A stretch of DNA of 64,000 nt from a bacterium (GCA_030535455.1 JAUNJY010000002.1:146818-210817); one strand, 5' to 3'; counted from the first letter of the stretch, positions 37,146-45,253 are shown. The notes: a model not told the origin generated them from the sequence alone. Translations and numbers: made by a program.

Positions 37146-37450
37146 GCACCGAGGACGGTGCCTTCCGATGAAATCAGGCTTTCATCGGGTGCTGGAAGTA
37201 ATGAAAGAGGTAGTAATGCATTCTGCATTACTACCTCTTTCCGTTTTTGCGGGAGTAAATCCCGCGAAAACGATTCTAATCGGACACGATGTTTCCGATG
37301 CCCTTCCCCTAGTAAGACGTTGTAAGCGATAGTAGTCCACCCTGGGTCGTCTTAAAGATCGGGTTGCACCCGGACCTGCTAACTGGCTGTCTACGGAACG
37401 CAGTGCGCCAGACAAAGGATGAACCTTTTCTGGCATCTAAGTCCTTTTGT
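37145..37450. repeat. Dense hairpin cluster between the AIM24 gene and element C
   Basis: At least five adjoining stem-loops: GGCACCG/CGGTGCC (37145-37162), CCGATGAAA/TTTCATCGG (37165-37188), a perfect 18-bp stem at 37203-37241 with a 3-base loop, CGTTTTTGCGGGA/TCCCGCGAAAACG (37242-37272) and ATCGGA/TCCGAT (37279-37299). A GC-richer part (37300-37430) contains CGGGT/ACCCG and GTGCGCCAG, also seen at the ends of elements A and B. No protein is supported. The first hairpin may terminate the AIM24 transcript. Confidence 0.7.
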
Positions 37451-37469
37451 CCTTGTGAAGCTCTTTTTT

Positions 37470-37493
37470 GTCAGGTAATCCTTCCTACCTGAC
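37470..37493 (-). repeat. Companion hairpin of element C
   Basis: GTCAGGTA/TACCTGAC stem with an 8-base loop, followed on the reverse strand by AAAAAAGAGCTTCAC. Stem sequence and following A-run match the hairpin beside element B. Confidence 0.75.
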
Positions 37494-37498
37494 ACAGT

Positions 37499-37663
37499 GG
37501 CTGTCGCCTACTTAACCTACATAAGGTCTTTCATTAAAATATGACAACCTCAATCAAAGAAACTAGGTGGCCTAACAATACTAACTTGTGCCACCTAGTT
37601 CCTTTATCGAAAACCTATAATATTTTAATGAAAAACCTTTTCATACACTAAATAGCCACAGCC
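37499..37663 (-). repeat. Palindromic element C, downstream of the DUF3784 gene
   Basis: A 165-bp inverted repeat. Arms AAGGT-x-TTTCATTAAAATAT at 37523-37542 and its complement at 37620-37639 enclose the stem AACTAGGTGG/CCACCTAGTT, whose loop holds the family block CCTAACAAT (37571-37579). The outer ends GGCTGTCGCC (37499) and GCCACAGCC (37655) correspond to GGCTGGCGC of element B. It begins 7 bp after the stop codon of the reverse-strand DUF3784 gene and runs in the same direction. Confidence 0.8.
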
Positions 37664-37670
37664 TATCTCC

Positions 37671-38009
37671 CTATTTTTTACATTTTGTATTGGAGTAATA
37701 CATTTCAACTGCAATATCAATTACGATTAACACTGTAAATACCATTGCAATGGGCCCCATTGTATCTTCCTTAATGGTTCCTGCTTCCACAAATCCAGTC
37801 AGGACTGTCAAAATAATCATCAGCAAAGTTACAATTCCCATACATACACCCATAGATTTACAAAGTTTGACCTTATCATACTTCTCTTGTTCTTCCTTGG
37901 ATGACGTATTATATCCGGCAATCAGCATACTTCCCTTTCCCTGCAATAGCACGATTGTAATTACTAGTAAAATCAAATCCATTACTAGTAATAAAATAAT
38001 TCCTCCCAT
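37671..38009 (-). CDS. DUF3784-type small membrane protein
   Basis: 112 residues with three membrane helices (about 5-23, 53-73, 85-103). The segment GKGSMLIAGYNTSSKEEQEKYD after helix 1 (shown in part) is the DUF3784 hallmark. Function unknown. It closes the operon that starts with the ferredoxin-like gene, 15 bp after the ABC-permease-like gene. Confidence 0.82.
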   Translation of the reverse strand: MGGIILLLVMDLILLVITIVLLQGKGSMLIAGYNTSSKEEQEKYDKVKLCKSMGVCMGIVTLLMIILTVLTGFVEAGTIKEDTMGPIAMVFTVLIVIDIAVEMYYSNTKCKK

Positions 38010-38024
38010 TTTTCTTTCCTCCTC

Positions 38025-38909
38025 TTATCTCTCCTGGCTTCTTCTTAAACTAATAAGTATGCCTCCCAATACCAGGAGCACCTCAACCAGAAGAAGCGCA
38101 TATTGTTCTTGTCTCATTATCATCCTTTTTGAAGTTAGATCTTTCAGGTAAATTCCAAAGGATGTTTTAAAACTCTCTAATTGTCTGATACTTAATTTCG
38201 GCCTAATTCCAGCCAATGTATCGGTTAAAAATAACTGCCTGATAATACTGGTCGTCTGGGTTGACGGAAGTAAAAACAACAGCTTCTTAAGCCATTTCGC
38301 ATAAAAGAAATAAGGAAGATAGGCCCCTGTAAGAAATCCAAAAATGATTCCATATAGGCTGGCAAAGCTAAAAAATTCTGCTCTCGTCCTAATCCGTGCA
38401 GTAAGGACATAAAGAGTCACTGCATTTATAAAAGAAGCAAACAGTATTGTCAAAAGAACAATAACCGCTGTTTCACTGGTAAGTTCACTGCCATATCTAT
38501 AATAAAAATAGAATTCATAAGTAATAAAGGTAAGCATGGTATAACTTGCACTAATTGCAGTGACAGAAAACAGATTACCGAGTGTGATGGTTTCTATGGA
38601 TATAGGAAGTGTTAGATTTTCACTTGCTTCGGATACTTCCTTTTCCTTAATCTGCAAATGAATTCCTCCAAAACAGGTTACGGTGCTCACAACCATTAGC
38701 AGGCCACTAACCATAAGGCGATCACTTATAAGACCACGCATGGTTCGGCTTATTCCCTTGTCTTCTACCATTTGGAACATGAAATCTCGTAAAAAGATAA
38801 AATACATGCTCATAATGGTGATAATTGCAAGACATGAAAACGCCAGATATATTTTATTTTCCAGATATAAAGTAAGATTACGCCCCACCACAAACCTAAA
38901 ATTTTTCAT
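38025..38909 (-). CDS. ABC-2-type permease-like membrane protein
   Basis: 294 residues with about six to seven membrane segments and a cytoplasmic loop after the second, the ABC-2 exporter subunit pattern (TLPISIETITLGNLFSVTAI in the middle, GIIFGFLTGAYLPYFF later). No ATPase gene is next to it, so it is either an orphan subunit or partners with an ATPase encoded elsewhere. It follows hypB by 47 bp. Cargo unknown. Confidence 0.7.
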   Translation of the reverse strand: MKNFRFVVGRNLTLYLENKIYLAFSCLAIITIMSMYFIFLRDFMFQMVEDKGISRTMRGLISDRLMVSGLLMVVSTVTCFGGIHLQIKEKEVSEASENLTLPISIETITLGNLFSVTAISASYTMLTFITYEFYFYYRYGSELTSETAVIVLLTILFASFINAVTLYVLTARIRTRAEFFSFASLYGIIFGFLTGAYLPYFFYAKWLKKLLFLLPSTQTTSIIRQLFLTDTLAGIRPKLSIRQLESFKTSFGIYLKDLTSKRMIMRQEQYALLLVEVLLVLGGILISLRRSQER

Positions 38910-38956
38910 GACTCGCCTTTTATTCTTGTTTCCTTATACTTTATGAAAAATAGCCT

Positions 38957-39595
38957 TTATTTATCACTCATTGCTTGGATAAGTTGGTCCACGCCTTCTC
39001 CTTTTACAGCTGTACACTCAATGATCGTACAATTTGGATTAAGCTTATGTACATCTTCACTGAATTTTTCCTTATCAAAGTTGGTAAAAGGTGCAAGATC
39101 CATCTTATTTAGTACAAGCAGATCCGTGGTCTGGAACATCAGTGGATATTTTAGTGGCTTATCATTTCCCTCTGTCACGCTGGATACAGTAATTCGTATA
39201 TCCTCACCAATCTTGAATTCCGCGGTGCATACAAGATTACCGATATTATCAATGATAATCGTCTCAACTCCGATCAAATCAAGCTCTTGTACCGCTTCTT
39301 CGATCATTTGTGCTTCTAAATGACATGCTCCTTTTGTATTTAACTGTACCGTACGCACTCCAAGGCTTTCTATTCGCTTGGCATCCTGGTCTGTATATAG
39401 GTCACCTTCGATTACGGCAATTTTTGTCTTATCCATCTTTGCAATCAGTTGTTCTAGAAGCGTTGTCTTCCCTGAGCCCGGTGTTCCAAGTAGATTAAAT
39501 ACTTTTATTTTCTTACTATGTAGATAGTCATTTACTTGCTGCGCTTTTTCATCGTTTCTCTTATAAATTCCTGTTTTTACATCGATTGTCTTCAT
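38957..39595 (-). CDS. hypB: Hydrogenase/urease nickel incorporation GTPase HypB
   Basis: 212 residues of the SIMIBI GTPase class: P-loop [14 protein letters not shown] (near 37-50), [10 protein letters not shown] (switch region), [11 protein letters not shown] with the metal-site cysteine (near 113-123) and NKMDL as G4. The N-terminal CXXCGC nickel motif of E. coli HypB is absent. It drives GTP-dependent nickel delivery with HypA. The start is one base after the hypA stop, indicating translational coupling. No hypCDEF and no nickel enzyme gene lies in the window. Confidence 0.93.
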   Translation of the reverse strand: MKTIDVKTGIYKRNDEKAQQVNDYLHSKKIKVFNLLGTPGSGKTTLLEQLIAKMDKTKIAVIEGDLYTDQDAKRIESLGVRTVQLNTKGACHLEAQMIEEAVQELDLIGVETIIIDNIGNLVCTAEFKIGEDIRITVSSVTEGNDKPLKYPLMFQTTDLLVLNKMDLAPFTNFDKEKFSEDVHKLNPNCTIIECTAVKGEGVDQLIQAMSDK

Positions 39596-39596
39596 G

Positions 39597-39938
39597 CTAA
39601 TCTCCTTCTATCTCTTTTACATTGGCCTCTGTCCCTGTTAAGAAATCAGTGCTGACCTGTCCACAGCCAGGACAGACTTTATCCGTAAAGGTAATCGGAA
39701 ATATTGTGCCACATTTTTCACATCTGGCCGTTGCCTTTACCATCTCATACTCTAATATAGCCTTCTCCATTATGCTTCCTTCAGCAATCATTTGAAATGC
39801 AAAAGTAAGCATTTGCTGCTGAATGCAAGAGAATTCTCCCACCTCAATTACAACCTTGTCTACTCTGACCAGTGCATTGTCTATTGCCACTTGATTTACA
39901 ATATCAAAGATTTCCTTTGCTACACTTGACTCATGCAT
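39597..39938 (-). CDS. hypA: Hydrogenase maturation nickel metallochaperone HypA
   Basis: 113 residues starting [14 protein letters not shown]; the His2-Glu3 pair binds nickel in the family. The zinc domain has CEKCG and CPGCG (near 74 and 91). It hands nickel to HypB for insertion into [NiFe] hydrogenase or related enzymes. It lies between a ferredoxin-like gene and hypB with no gaps. Confidence 0.93.
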   Translation of the reverse strand: MHESSVAKEIFDIVNQVAIDNALVRVDKVVIEVGEFSCIQQQMLTFAFQMIAEGSIMEKAILEYEMVKATARCEKCGTIFPITFTDKVCPGCGQVSTDFLTGTEANVKEIEGD

Positions 39939-41132
39939 TTATTTCAACCCCGCATAATTCTTTACGCGAATTTCTTTCTTGGACAAACTCTTTATATAGA
40001 CGCTTCGTTCTCCATATTCCATAACTCGCACGCCTTTTTTACATTTGCTTACGCACTGGCCACATCCAACACAAGAGTCGACGTTCATATATAACTTTCC
40101 AGTCTTTTTGTCAAACCCGGTCGCATTGGTTGGACAGAAATGGTTACAAATATTACATCCGTTACACTTATCTTCCTCAACAACCACTGCTTTTGCATGA
40201 GCCTTTACATAAATATTGGAAATACCGCCAGCATTATAGCTTCCAAATAAACAACAGCAATCCCAGCAACAATTACATATACATATTTCCGGTCTGCTAG
40301 AATCAGTTCCATAGTGGAATACCGTATGTATGCCTCCCTTTTTCTGACACTCTTCAACTACCTTCAACGCCTCTTCAAAAGAAATGTATTTTCCTACGTG
40401 ATAATTTACCATCTGTTCTGCAAAGTTTCCAACTGCAAGACAAGCCTCTAATGGCATATGAAACTGGCAGTCATGGCCCTTTATCTTACTGATCTTGCGG
40501 CAGAAACAGTCAACTAAGGCAATCTTATTCTGCTTTCCGTACTTTTCGAGTAAGGAGTAAACCTCACCCGTTGGAAGTATTTGATTAGTTCCACTTTCAA
40601 GTTTTTTAGCTACGGCAATCTTTTTTGATGACGCTTTTGTATTTGTCACTACAGACATATTTGGTGGACAATTTGCTTCGATTTTCTTTTGCTTATGGCG
40701 ATTCCAGTACATACGCACCGGACCAATATTCACTTTTTCTTCAAGCTCCAATAATTCACACATCTTGTTAACAAGCTGCATTTTCTGTGGTGTAAGGTCT
40801 TTTGAAAATAAGTTTACCTCCAGCCAGCCTGGAAAGATTGGTGCCAATTCGACGATATCCGCTGTTTCATCTTCTGTAATCCATAATAGTCCCTTATGAA
40901 ATATGGTATGTATAAATGTCTCGTATTCCTTGTCAGAGCATTTGGCATATTGCCGTAATTCTTCTTTTTTTAATTTCTTATCGCCTATAGCAAGGAGAAA
41001 GTTGGTTTCTTCTTCTGTAATCATTATCTCAAAACAGTCTAAGACTTTCGCAATGATTGGTACATGCAGCAAGGATTTTTCATTCATCATCGTCGCCAGC
41101 TTAGTATATTTTTCTTTCATTATCTTATCCAT
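39939..41132 (-). CDS. Cysteine-rich 4Fe-4S ferredoxin-domain protein in the hyp operon
   Basis: 397 residues. The N-terminal 110 residues are helical and regulator-like. The middle carries conserved cysteines (DCFCRKI, the cluster CICNCCWDCCCLF near 295). Near the C-terminus are two typical 4Fe-4S motifs, CNGCNICNHFCP and CVGCGQCVSKCKKG. Such proteins act as electron carriers or as small oxidoreductases; this combination resembles uncharacterised ferredoxin-type proteins of anaerobes. First gene of the operon with hypA and hypB, AGGAATCGG before the ATG. A link with nickel-enzyme maturation is inferred from position only. Confidence 0.78.
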   Translation of the reverse strand: MDKIMKEKYTKLATMMNEKSLLHVPIIAKVLDCFEIMITEEETNFLLAIGDKKLKKEELRQYAKCSDKEYETFIHTIFHKGLLWITEDETADIVELAPIFPGWLEVNLFSKDLTPQKMQLVNKMCELLELEEKVNIGPVRMYWNRHKQKKIEANCPPNMSVVTNTKASSKKIAVAKKLESGTNQILPTGEVYSLLEKYGKQNKIALVDCFCRKISKIKGHDCQFHMPLEACLAVGNFAEQMVNYHVGKYISFEEALKVVEECQKKGGIHTVFHYGTDSSRPEICICNCCWDCCCLFGSYNAGGISNIYVKAHAKAVVVEEDKCNGCNICNHFCPTNATGFDKKTGKLYMNVDSCVGCGQCVSKCKKGVRVMEYGERSVYIKSLSKKEIRVKNYAGLK

Positions 41133-41245
41133 TATCCGATTCCTATCCTTATTTTCTTCTAATCACTAATTATAGCGTAGAATTTTCTACAGAACAAGTA
41201 AAGAAGTATTTTATATTATTTTAAGAAATAAGATAGATATTCGTC

Positions 41246-41274
41246 TTGTAGTTTTTAATACTACATGATATAAT
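41246..41274 (+). promoter_or_regulatory. Promoter of the degV-type gene
   Basis: TTGTAG and TATAAT are separated by exactly 17 bp and lie about 40 bp before the start codon. This is a good sigma-A match. Confidence 0.65.
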
Positions 41275-41313
41275 ATCAGCATCAAAAATTATGAAAATTA
41301 AGGTGTGTTGACA

Positions 41314-42195
41314 ATGTATAAGATAATTAGTGACAGTGCGTGTGACTTATTCGAAGAATATACAGACGCCCATGATGTACATATTGTTCCCCTATACGTG
41401 TCATTTGACGGAGAACATTTTTTAAAAGAACGAGAAGACGTTGATCATAATGAATTTTACAGACAGATGGTTGAAGAAGGAGCTTATCCAAAATCCTCCC
41501 TACCAAGTATCCAGGACTATATTGATACCTTTACTCCTTATGCCAAGGAAGGACTTCCAATCATCTGTATTTGCATTTCCACGTTGTTCAGTGGCTCCTT
41601 TAACTCAGCTACCACTGCTAAAAGTGAAGTATTAGAGGAATACCCGGATGCAAAGATTACCGTAATTAACTCCATGCAGAACACTGTATCTCAGGCATTG
41701 ATGGTAAATGAAGCGGTTCGTATGAGGGATGCTAACATTCCTTATGAGGACGCTGTTAAAAAGCTAGAGGAACTAAAGGAAACAGGACGTATCTTTTTTA
41801 CCATTGATTCAATGGATTATCTAAAGCGTGGCGGACGTGTGGGAAAAATGACTGCCGTTATTGGTAACACGCTTAATATCAAGCCTTTAATCATCCTAAA
41901 GAATGGGGAGCTCAATGTAGGTGGTATCTCCAGAACTAGAAGCAAGGCAAAAAAGTCCATGCTTACTGCATGCAAAAAACATTTTGAAGAAAATAATTTA
42001 GATTGTAACGACTATTATTTCTCCATTGGTACAGGCTATGACTTTGATGAAGCAAGGGAATACAAAAAAGAAGTAGAGGAACTGATGGGCGTCAAATGTC
42101 TCCCTTACCTTAAAACCAGAATTGGTGCAGCCACTGCCTGCCATACCGGTCCTCATGCACTAGGAATCGGCATTATCAAGCGTTACGATGCTTAA
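41314..42195 (+). CDS. DegV-family fatty-acid-binding protein
   Basis: 293 residues from the ATG at 41314; upstream GTG and TTG codons are in frame but AAGGTG is best placed for this ATG. The DegV start YKIISDSACDL, the middle SGSFNSATTAK and IDSMDYLKRGGRVGKM, and the C-terminal ACHTGPHALGIG are all family landmarks. DegV/FakB proteins bind a fatty acid and present it to the kinase FakA. No fakA is nearby, so it is one of the several stand-alone copies typical of Firmicutes. Confidence 0.92.
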   Translation: MYKIISDSACDLFEEYTDAHDVHIVPLYVSFDGEHFLKEREDVDHNEFYRQMVEEGAYPKSSLPSIQDYIDTFTPYAKEGLPIICICISTLFSGSFNSATTAKSEVLEEYPDAKITVINSMQNTVSQALMVNEAVRMRDANIPYEDAVKKLEELKETGRIFFTIDSMDYLKRGGRVGKMTAVIGNTLNIKPLIILKNGELNVGGISRTRSKAKKSMLTACKKHFEENNLDCNDYYFSIGTGYDFDEAREYKKEVEELMGVKCLPYLKTRIGAATACHTGPHALGIGIIKRYDA

Positions 42196-42237
42196 CGAAA
42201 CGTAATCAGCTGAGTGTATATTTTGGCTTTCTAATTC

Positions 42238-42281
42238 AAAAAAGAACTAGGTGTTCCCGTAAAAACAACTAGTTCTTTTTT
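42238..42281. terminator. Bidirectional terminator between degV-type and double-Nudix genes
   Basis: AAAAAAGAACTAG and CTAGTTCTTTTTT form a perfect 13-bp stem with an 18-base loop between two convergent genes. Confidence 0.85.
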
Positions 42282-42284
42282 GTA

Positions 42285-43295
42285 CTATCGCTTTAGGTAG
42301 GGCTCTAGCATTTTTAGTTCATCTAGAACAAGACAATGATTAATGTCATTATTCTGTACTTCCTTTAGAAGGGTTGTATATGGGAACCAGCGGACAGCTT
42401 CTACCTCTTCTTTTTGTAAGGTAAATTGCTGGTCTGAATTTGTTACTTTATATAGGTAAATAGCGCTTAATTCATGATTACGAAATGGCTTGTGATAAAA
42501 TTCTTCCTCCATATAGACATCATGCATCCCAACAAACTCTAAATCCTGCTCGTCCACCAAAAGTCCCAGTTCTTCCCTTGCCTCGCGAATAGCTGCCTCA
42601 AGGTAGGTTTCACCAATATCCAAATGGCCTGCGCTAGATACATCATAACAGCCTGGATAGGCATCTTTTGTAGCACTTCTTTTCTGTAAAAGCAGCTCAT
42701 AACCGTTATTATTACACTCTCTTGCAACCCAGATATGGCTGGTGCCATGAAGGTCTCCATCCTGATGAGCCAGAACACGCGCCTTTCTCTTTCCTGTTGG
42801 ATTTCCTTCCTGATCACGAAGATCAAAAAATTCCAATGGAGTACCATTTAAGACTGCATCTACTAAATTGTCCTTTTGATATTGTAATTTTAGTGAGAAA
42901 AATGGTTCATCAGTTGCTAATAAGTCTAAAAAGATACGATCACCTTCCCAAAGATTTAAGGATGGTATTCTTTCCTTTTTCACCCACAAAAGCTCCCCTT
43001 CGTCACAGTCACTAATTTCTCCTTGCCATTGATCTGCCGTATACAGGCACATATATTCATCTTCCCATTCATCAGAAACAAATGTAACAATTCCTCGGAA
43101 ACGGTAACTAGTTAATGTTATGCCTGCTTCCTCTTTAATCTCTCTAAGAAGACAGTCTTCGGGAGATTCTCCTGGCTCAAACTTACCGCCAAGTCCAATC
43201 CACTTATCCTTATTTGCATCATTTTCCTTAACTGTACGATGAAGCATAAGAAATTTGTCATCTTTTTCTATATAACATAATGTTGTAAATTTCAA
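42285..43295 (-). CDS. Protein with two Nudix hydrolase domains
   Basis: 336 residues. Residues 1-150 are a MutT/8-oxo-dGTPase-like Nudix domain (GGKFEPGESPEDCLLREIKEE near 37-57, shown in part as GGKFEPGES...REIKEE). Residues 165-336 are a second one like isopentenyl-diphosphate-isomerase-type Nudix proteins (TSHIWVAREC, GHLDIGETYLEAAIREAREE near 217). The two boxes are both intact, so both halves may be active. Fusion of the two is uncommon but known in this group. Substrates not assignable. GGAGGAGAAAATT precedes the ATG. Confidence 0.87.
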   Translation of the reverse strand: MKFTTLCYIEKDDKFLMLHRTVKENDANKDKWIGLGGKFEPGESPEDCLLREIKEEAGITLTSYRFRGIVTFVSDEWEDEYMCLYTADQWQGEISDCDEGELLWVKKERIPSLNLWEGDRIFLDLLATDEPFFSLKLQYQKDNLVDAVLNGTPLEFFDLRDQEGNPTGKRKARVLAHQDGDLHGTSHIWVARECNNNGYELLLQKRSATKDAYPGCYDVSSAGHLDIGETYLEAAIREAREELGLLVDEQDLEFVGMHDVYMEEEFYHKPFRNHELSAIYLYKVTNSDQQFTLQKEEVEAVRWFPYTTLLKEVQNNDINHCLVLDELKMLEPYLKR

Positions 43296-43401
43296 TTTTC
43301 TCCTCCAGTCTTAACTCTTATCCTTTTGTTCTCTTCAATAGTATAACACTCCTGCTCTATGTAAGTACTTTGTTTTTATTTTCTTTCACGTAAATAAAAA
43401 A

Positions 43402-43441
43402 CAGGCAAGGAACCTAGGGAATGGTTGCTCGCCTGTTTTTT
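43402..43441. terminator. Hairpin with T-runs on both strands upstream of the double-Nudix gene
   Basis: AAAACAGGC pairs with GCCTGTTTT with a partly paired interior. T-runs flank both sides. It lies about 110 bp upstream of the Nudix start and would end a reverse-strand transcript coming from 43450-43800. Confidence 0.65.
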
Positions 43442-43445
43442 CGGT

Positions 43446-43600
43446 TTTTTCTTAAAGATGATAGGGAGTTCATCTATTAAGTATAACATATATTAAGGGA
43501 GTTATATGTTATAATAAATTAAAGGTTTTTTTATATAGAAAGCTATATAATAGGGACTATAATAAATATTAAGGGACTATTTATTATAAAAAAGGATTTA
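43446..43600. other. AT-rich stretch with repeated GGGA(G/C)T hairpin loops
   Basis: Two hairpins share one design: TATAACATAT/ATATGTTATA with loop ATTAAGGGAGTT (43482-43513), and TATAATAAAT/ATTTATTATA with loop ATTAAGGGACT (43558-43588). A third hairpin TTATATAG/CTATATAA lies between them (43531-43550). GGGAGTT or GGGACTA also occur unpaired at 43464 and 43553. The 513-bp gap holds no supported gene. Confidence 0.55.
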
Positions 43601-43767
43601 AACGAAACGTTTATATGTTTATAGTGTAACTATTACATAAAAAGCGTCGCTGACTATATTCACGTTCATATTATCGCCGCAACTTTTCTTTTTATGGGTG
43701 AAGTAGTTATTCACTATGGTCATAGTATACACTACTTCTACATAAAAAGACAATATAAATATGTAAT

Positions 43768-43796
43768 CATCATCATAAGTTTTTCTTATGATGATG
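43768..43796 (-). terminator. Hairpin after the lysR-type gene
   Basis: CATCATCATAAG and CTTATGATGATG form a 12-bp stem 13 bp beyond the stop codon. The following reverse-strand bases are AT-rich but lack a clean T-run. Confidence 0.6.
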
Positions 43797-43808
43797 GTGA
43801 GGCCTATT

Positions 43809-44699
43809 TTATCCTTTTCTGCATTCCCTAATACTAATGTCGATAAAGTCGGCAACCTCTTTGTTCGTATTCTTTTTCGTTTTTACAAGACAATACTCTC
43901 CCTGATGAGCAGAATCGACCAAACGCACGGTACGTAACATATTATCGTCCAACCTGATTTCCTCAGAAGATATTGCAATTCCTTTTCCTAAGCTTACCAT
44001 GATGGCAATATCATAAGGTGAGTCCACCTTTTGTGCAATGTTTGGAGTATATCCATCTCTTTTACATGCATTGATAAAGGAATTGTATACATTTGGACTA
44101 ACTTTTGGTGAGAACACAATGAACTGTTCATCCTTTAGATCACTGCCCTTTACTTCCTTACGGTCGGCAAGTCTATGTTCTATAGGAGTAATGATACAAA
44201 TTCTCTTAATGAATAATTGATGAATTTCTAGATTTGACTGATTTTTCATATCTTCTATCAATACGAATAATACATCTACGTCCCCTTCTTTCAACAATTT
44301 CACATTCTCATTAATATCATGTTCTATTAGATTAATCGTAATCTCTGGATGAACCTTAACATACTCTCGAAGCAACGGTGTCAGCATGATACGTTCATAG
44401 GATCCCGTCACTCCAATATTAAGACTCTTCTTATTCACTCTGTCCAGTGCTTTTACCTCTTTAATTGCCTGATCTAGCTGTTCAAACAATTGTTTACAGG
44501 ACTCATAAAATTTACTACCTGCAGGGGTAAGTTTTGGGCGATAATTACTGCGATCAAACAAAGTTACTTCAAGTTCTTTTTCCAAGCCGGCTATCTGTTG
44601 ACTGATAGCTGTCTGAGATATATAGCATCTATTTGCTGCCTTCGTGAATGTCCCTTCTTCTGCTGCAGCCATAAAATACTCCATTTTCTTTAAATCCAT
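43809..44699 (-). CDS. LysR-family transcriptional regulator
   Basis: 296 residues. The N-terminal winged helix-turn-helix is clear (MEYFMAAAEEGTFTKAANRCYISQTAISQQIAGLEKEL, quoted only to residue 20 at a time in the family pattern: AAEEGTFTKAANRCYISQ). The rest is the periplasmic-binding-protein-like effector domain. It is a single gene with an AT-rich promoter region upstream. The divergent partner usually regulated by LysR proteins is missing: the upstream neighbour runs in the same direction. Target and ligand are unknown. Confidence 0.9.
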   Translation of the reverse strand: MDLKKMEYFMAAAEEGTFTKAANRCYISQTAISQQIAGLEKELEVTLFDRSNYRPKLTPAGSKFYESCKQLFEQLDQAIKEVKALDRVNKKSLNIGVTGSYERIMLTPLLREYVKVHPEITINLIEHDINENVKLLKEGDVDVLFVLIEDMKNQSNLEIHQLFIKRICIITPIEHRLADRKEVKGSDLKDEQFIVFSPKVSPNVYNSFINACKRDGYTPNIAQKVDSPYDIAIMVSLGKGIAISSEEIRLDDNMLRTVRLVDSAHQGEYCLVKTKKNTNKEVADFIDISIRECRKG

Positions 44700-44770
44700 A
44701 TCATCCTCCCCTAAAAAGTAACTATAATTATACTATTTCAAAATATCTTTATGAATAGGTAATATATGGT

Positions 44771-45223
44771 TTAAATTGCTTTTATTTCTTCGATATTCGT
44801 ACAGATTTCACCATCAAACTCAAATTTTACAATGGCAGGGGCGTTGGCTTTTAAACGTTGTGTGTCTGCTTCCGTAAATGTTTCATCAAAGAACTTAATT
44901 GCACTGCTTAATGCAATTGGATGGGTGCATACTGCAATTGTCTTTCCTTCTTCATTTGTGGCAAGCATGGAAAGTCCATCAATCATACGTTCCTGCACTT
45001 CTTCGAAAGTTTCTTTTGGTTCATTGTTTACTTCCATTTCACCAAATTCAGTTACTGCATACATAGGGATTTCATTTTCTACGCCAAACTCTTTGATTGC
45101 TTCAATAGCACTTCGAAATGGACTGGAGAAGATTACTTCAATTCCCTTATCTTTTAAAAATTCAGTAATAATAGTTACTTGTTCTTTTTCTTTTGGTGGT
45201 GTCACAAAATATACTGTTGTCAT
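44771..45223 (-). CDS. Histidine phosphatase-like protein lacking the catalytic RHG motif
   Basis: 150 residues with the phosphoglycerate mutase-like fold pattern: VYFVTPPKEKEQ where active members have V-x-x-V-R-H-G-E, then IFSSPFRSAIEAIKEF and a late AVCTHPIALSSAI where active members have a second histidine motif. Both the phosphorylated His and its Arg-Gly neighbours are replaced, so phosphatase activity is doubtful. AGGAGAATAATT precedes the ATG. It lies 30 bp after the ABC permease gene and may belong to that operon. Confidence 0.75.
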   Translation of the reverse strand: MTTVYFVTPPKEKEQVTIITEFLKDKGIEVIFSSPFRSAIEAIKEFGVENEIPMYAVTEFGEMEVNNEPKETFEEVQERMIDGLSMLATNEEGKTIAVCTHPIALSSAIKFFDETFTEADTQRLKANAPAIVKFEFDGEICTNIEEIKAI

Positions 45224-45253
45224 TTTAATTATTCTCCTAATAAGTCATAAATA

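Noticed and set aside
37182-37436. 84-codon reverse-strand frame in the hairpin cluster
   Set aside because: It runs through several perfect hairpins, has no ribosome site, and its Arg/Ser/Thr-rich composition fits translation of structured noncoding DNA.
37300-37450. Possible RNase P, SRP or tmRNA gene
   Set aside because: The GC-rich segment suggested an RNA gene, but I found none of the hallmark sequences (AGGAAAGTCC of RNase P, the SRP GGTCCGGAAGGAAGCAGC loop, or a tmRNA 3' end).
43619-43855. 78-codon reverse-strand frame beyond the lysR-type gene
   Set aside because: It overlaps the lysR-type gene's 3' end in another frame, covers its downstream hairpin and has no ribosome site.
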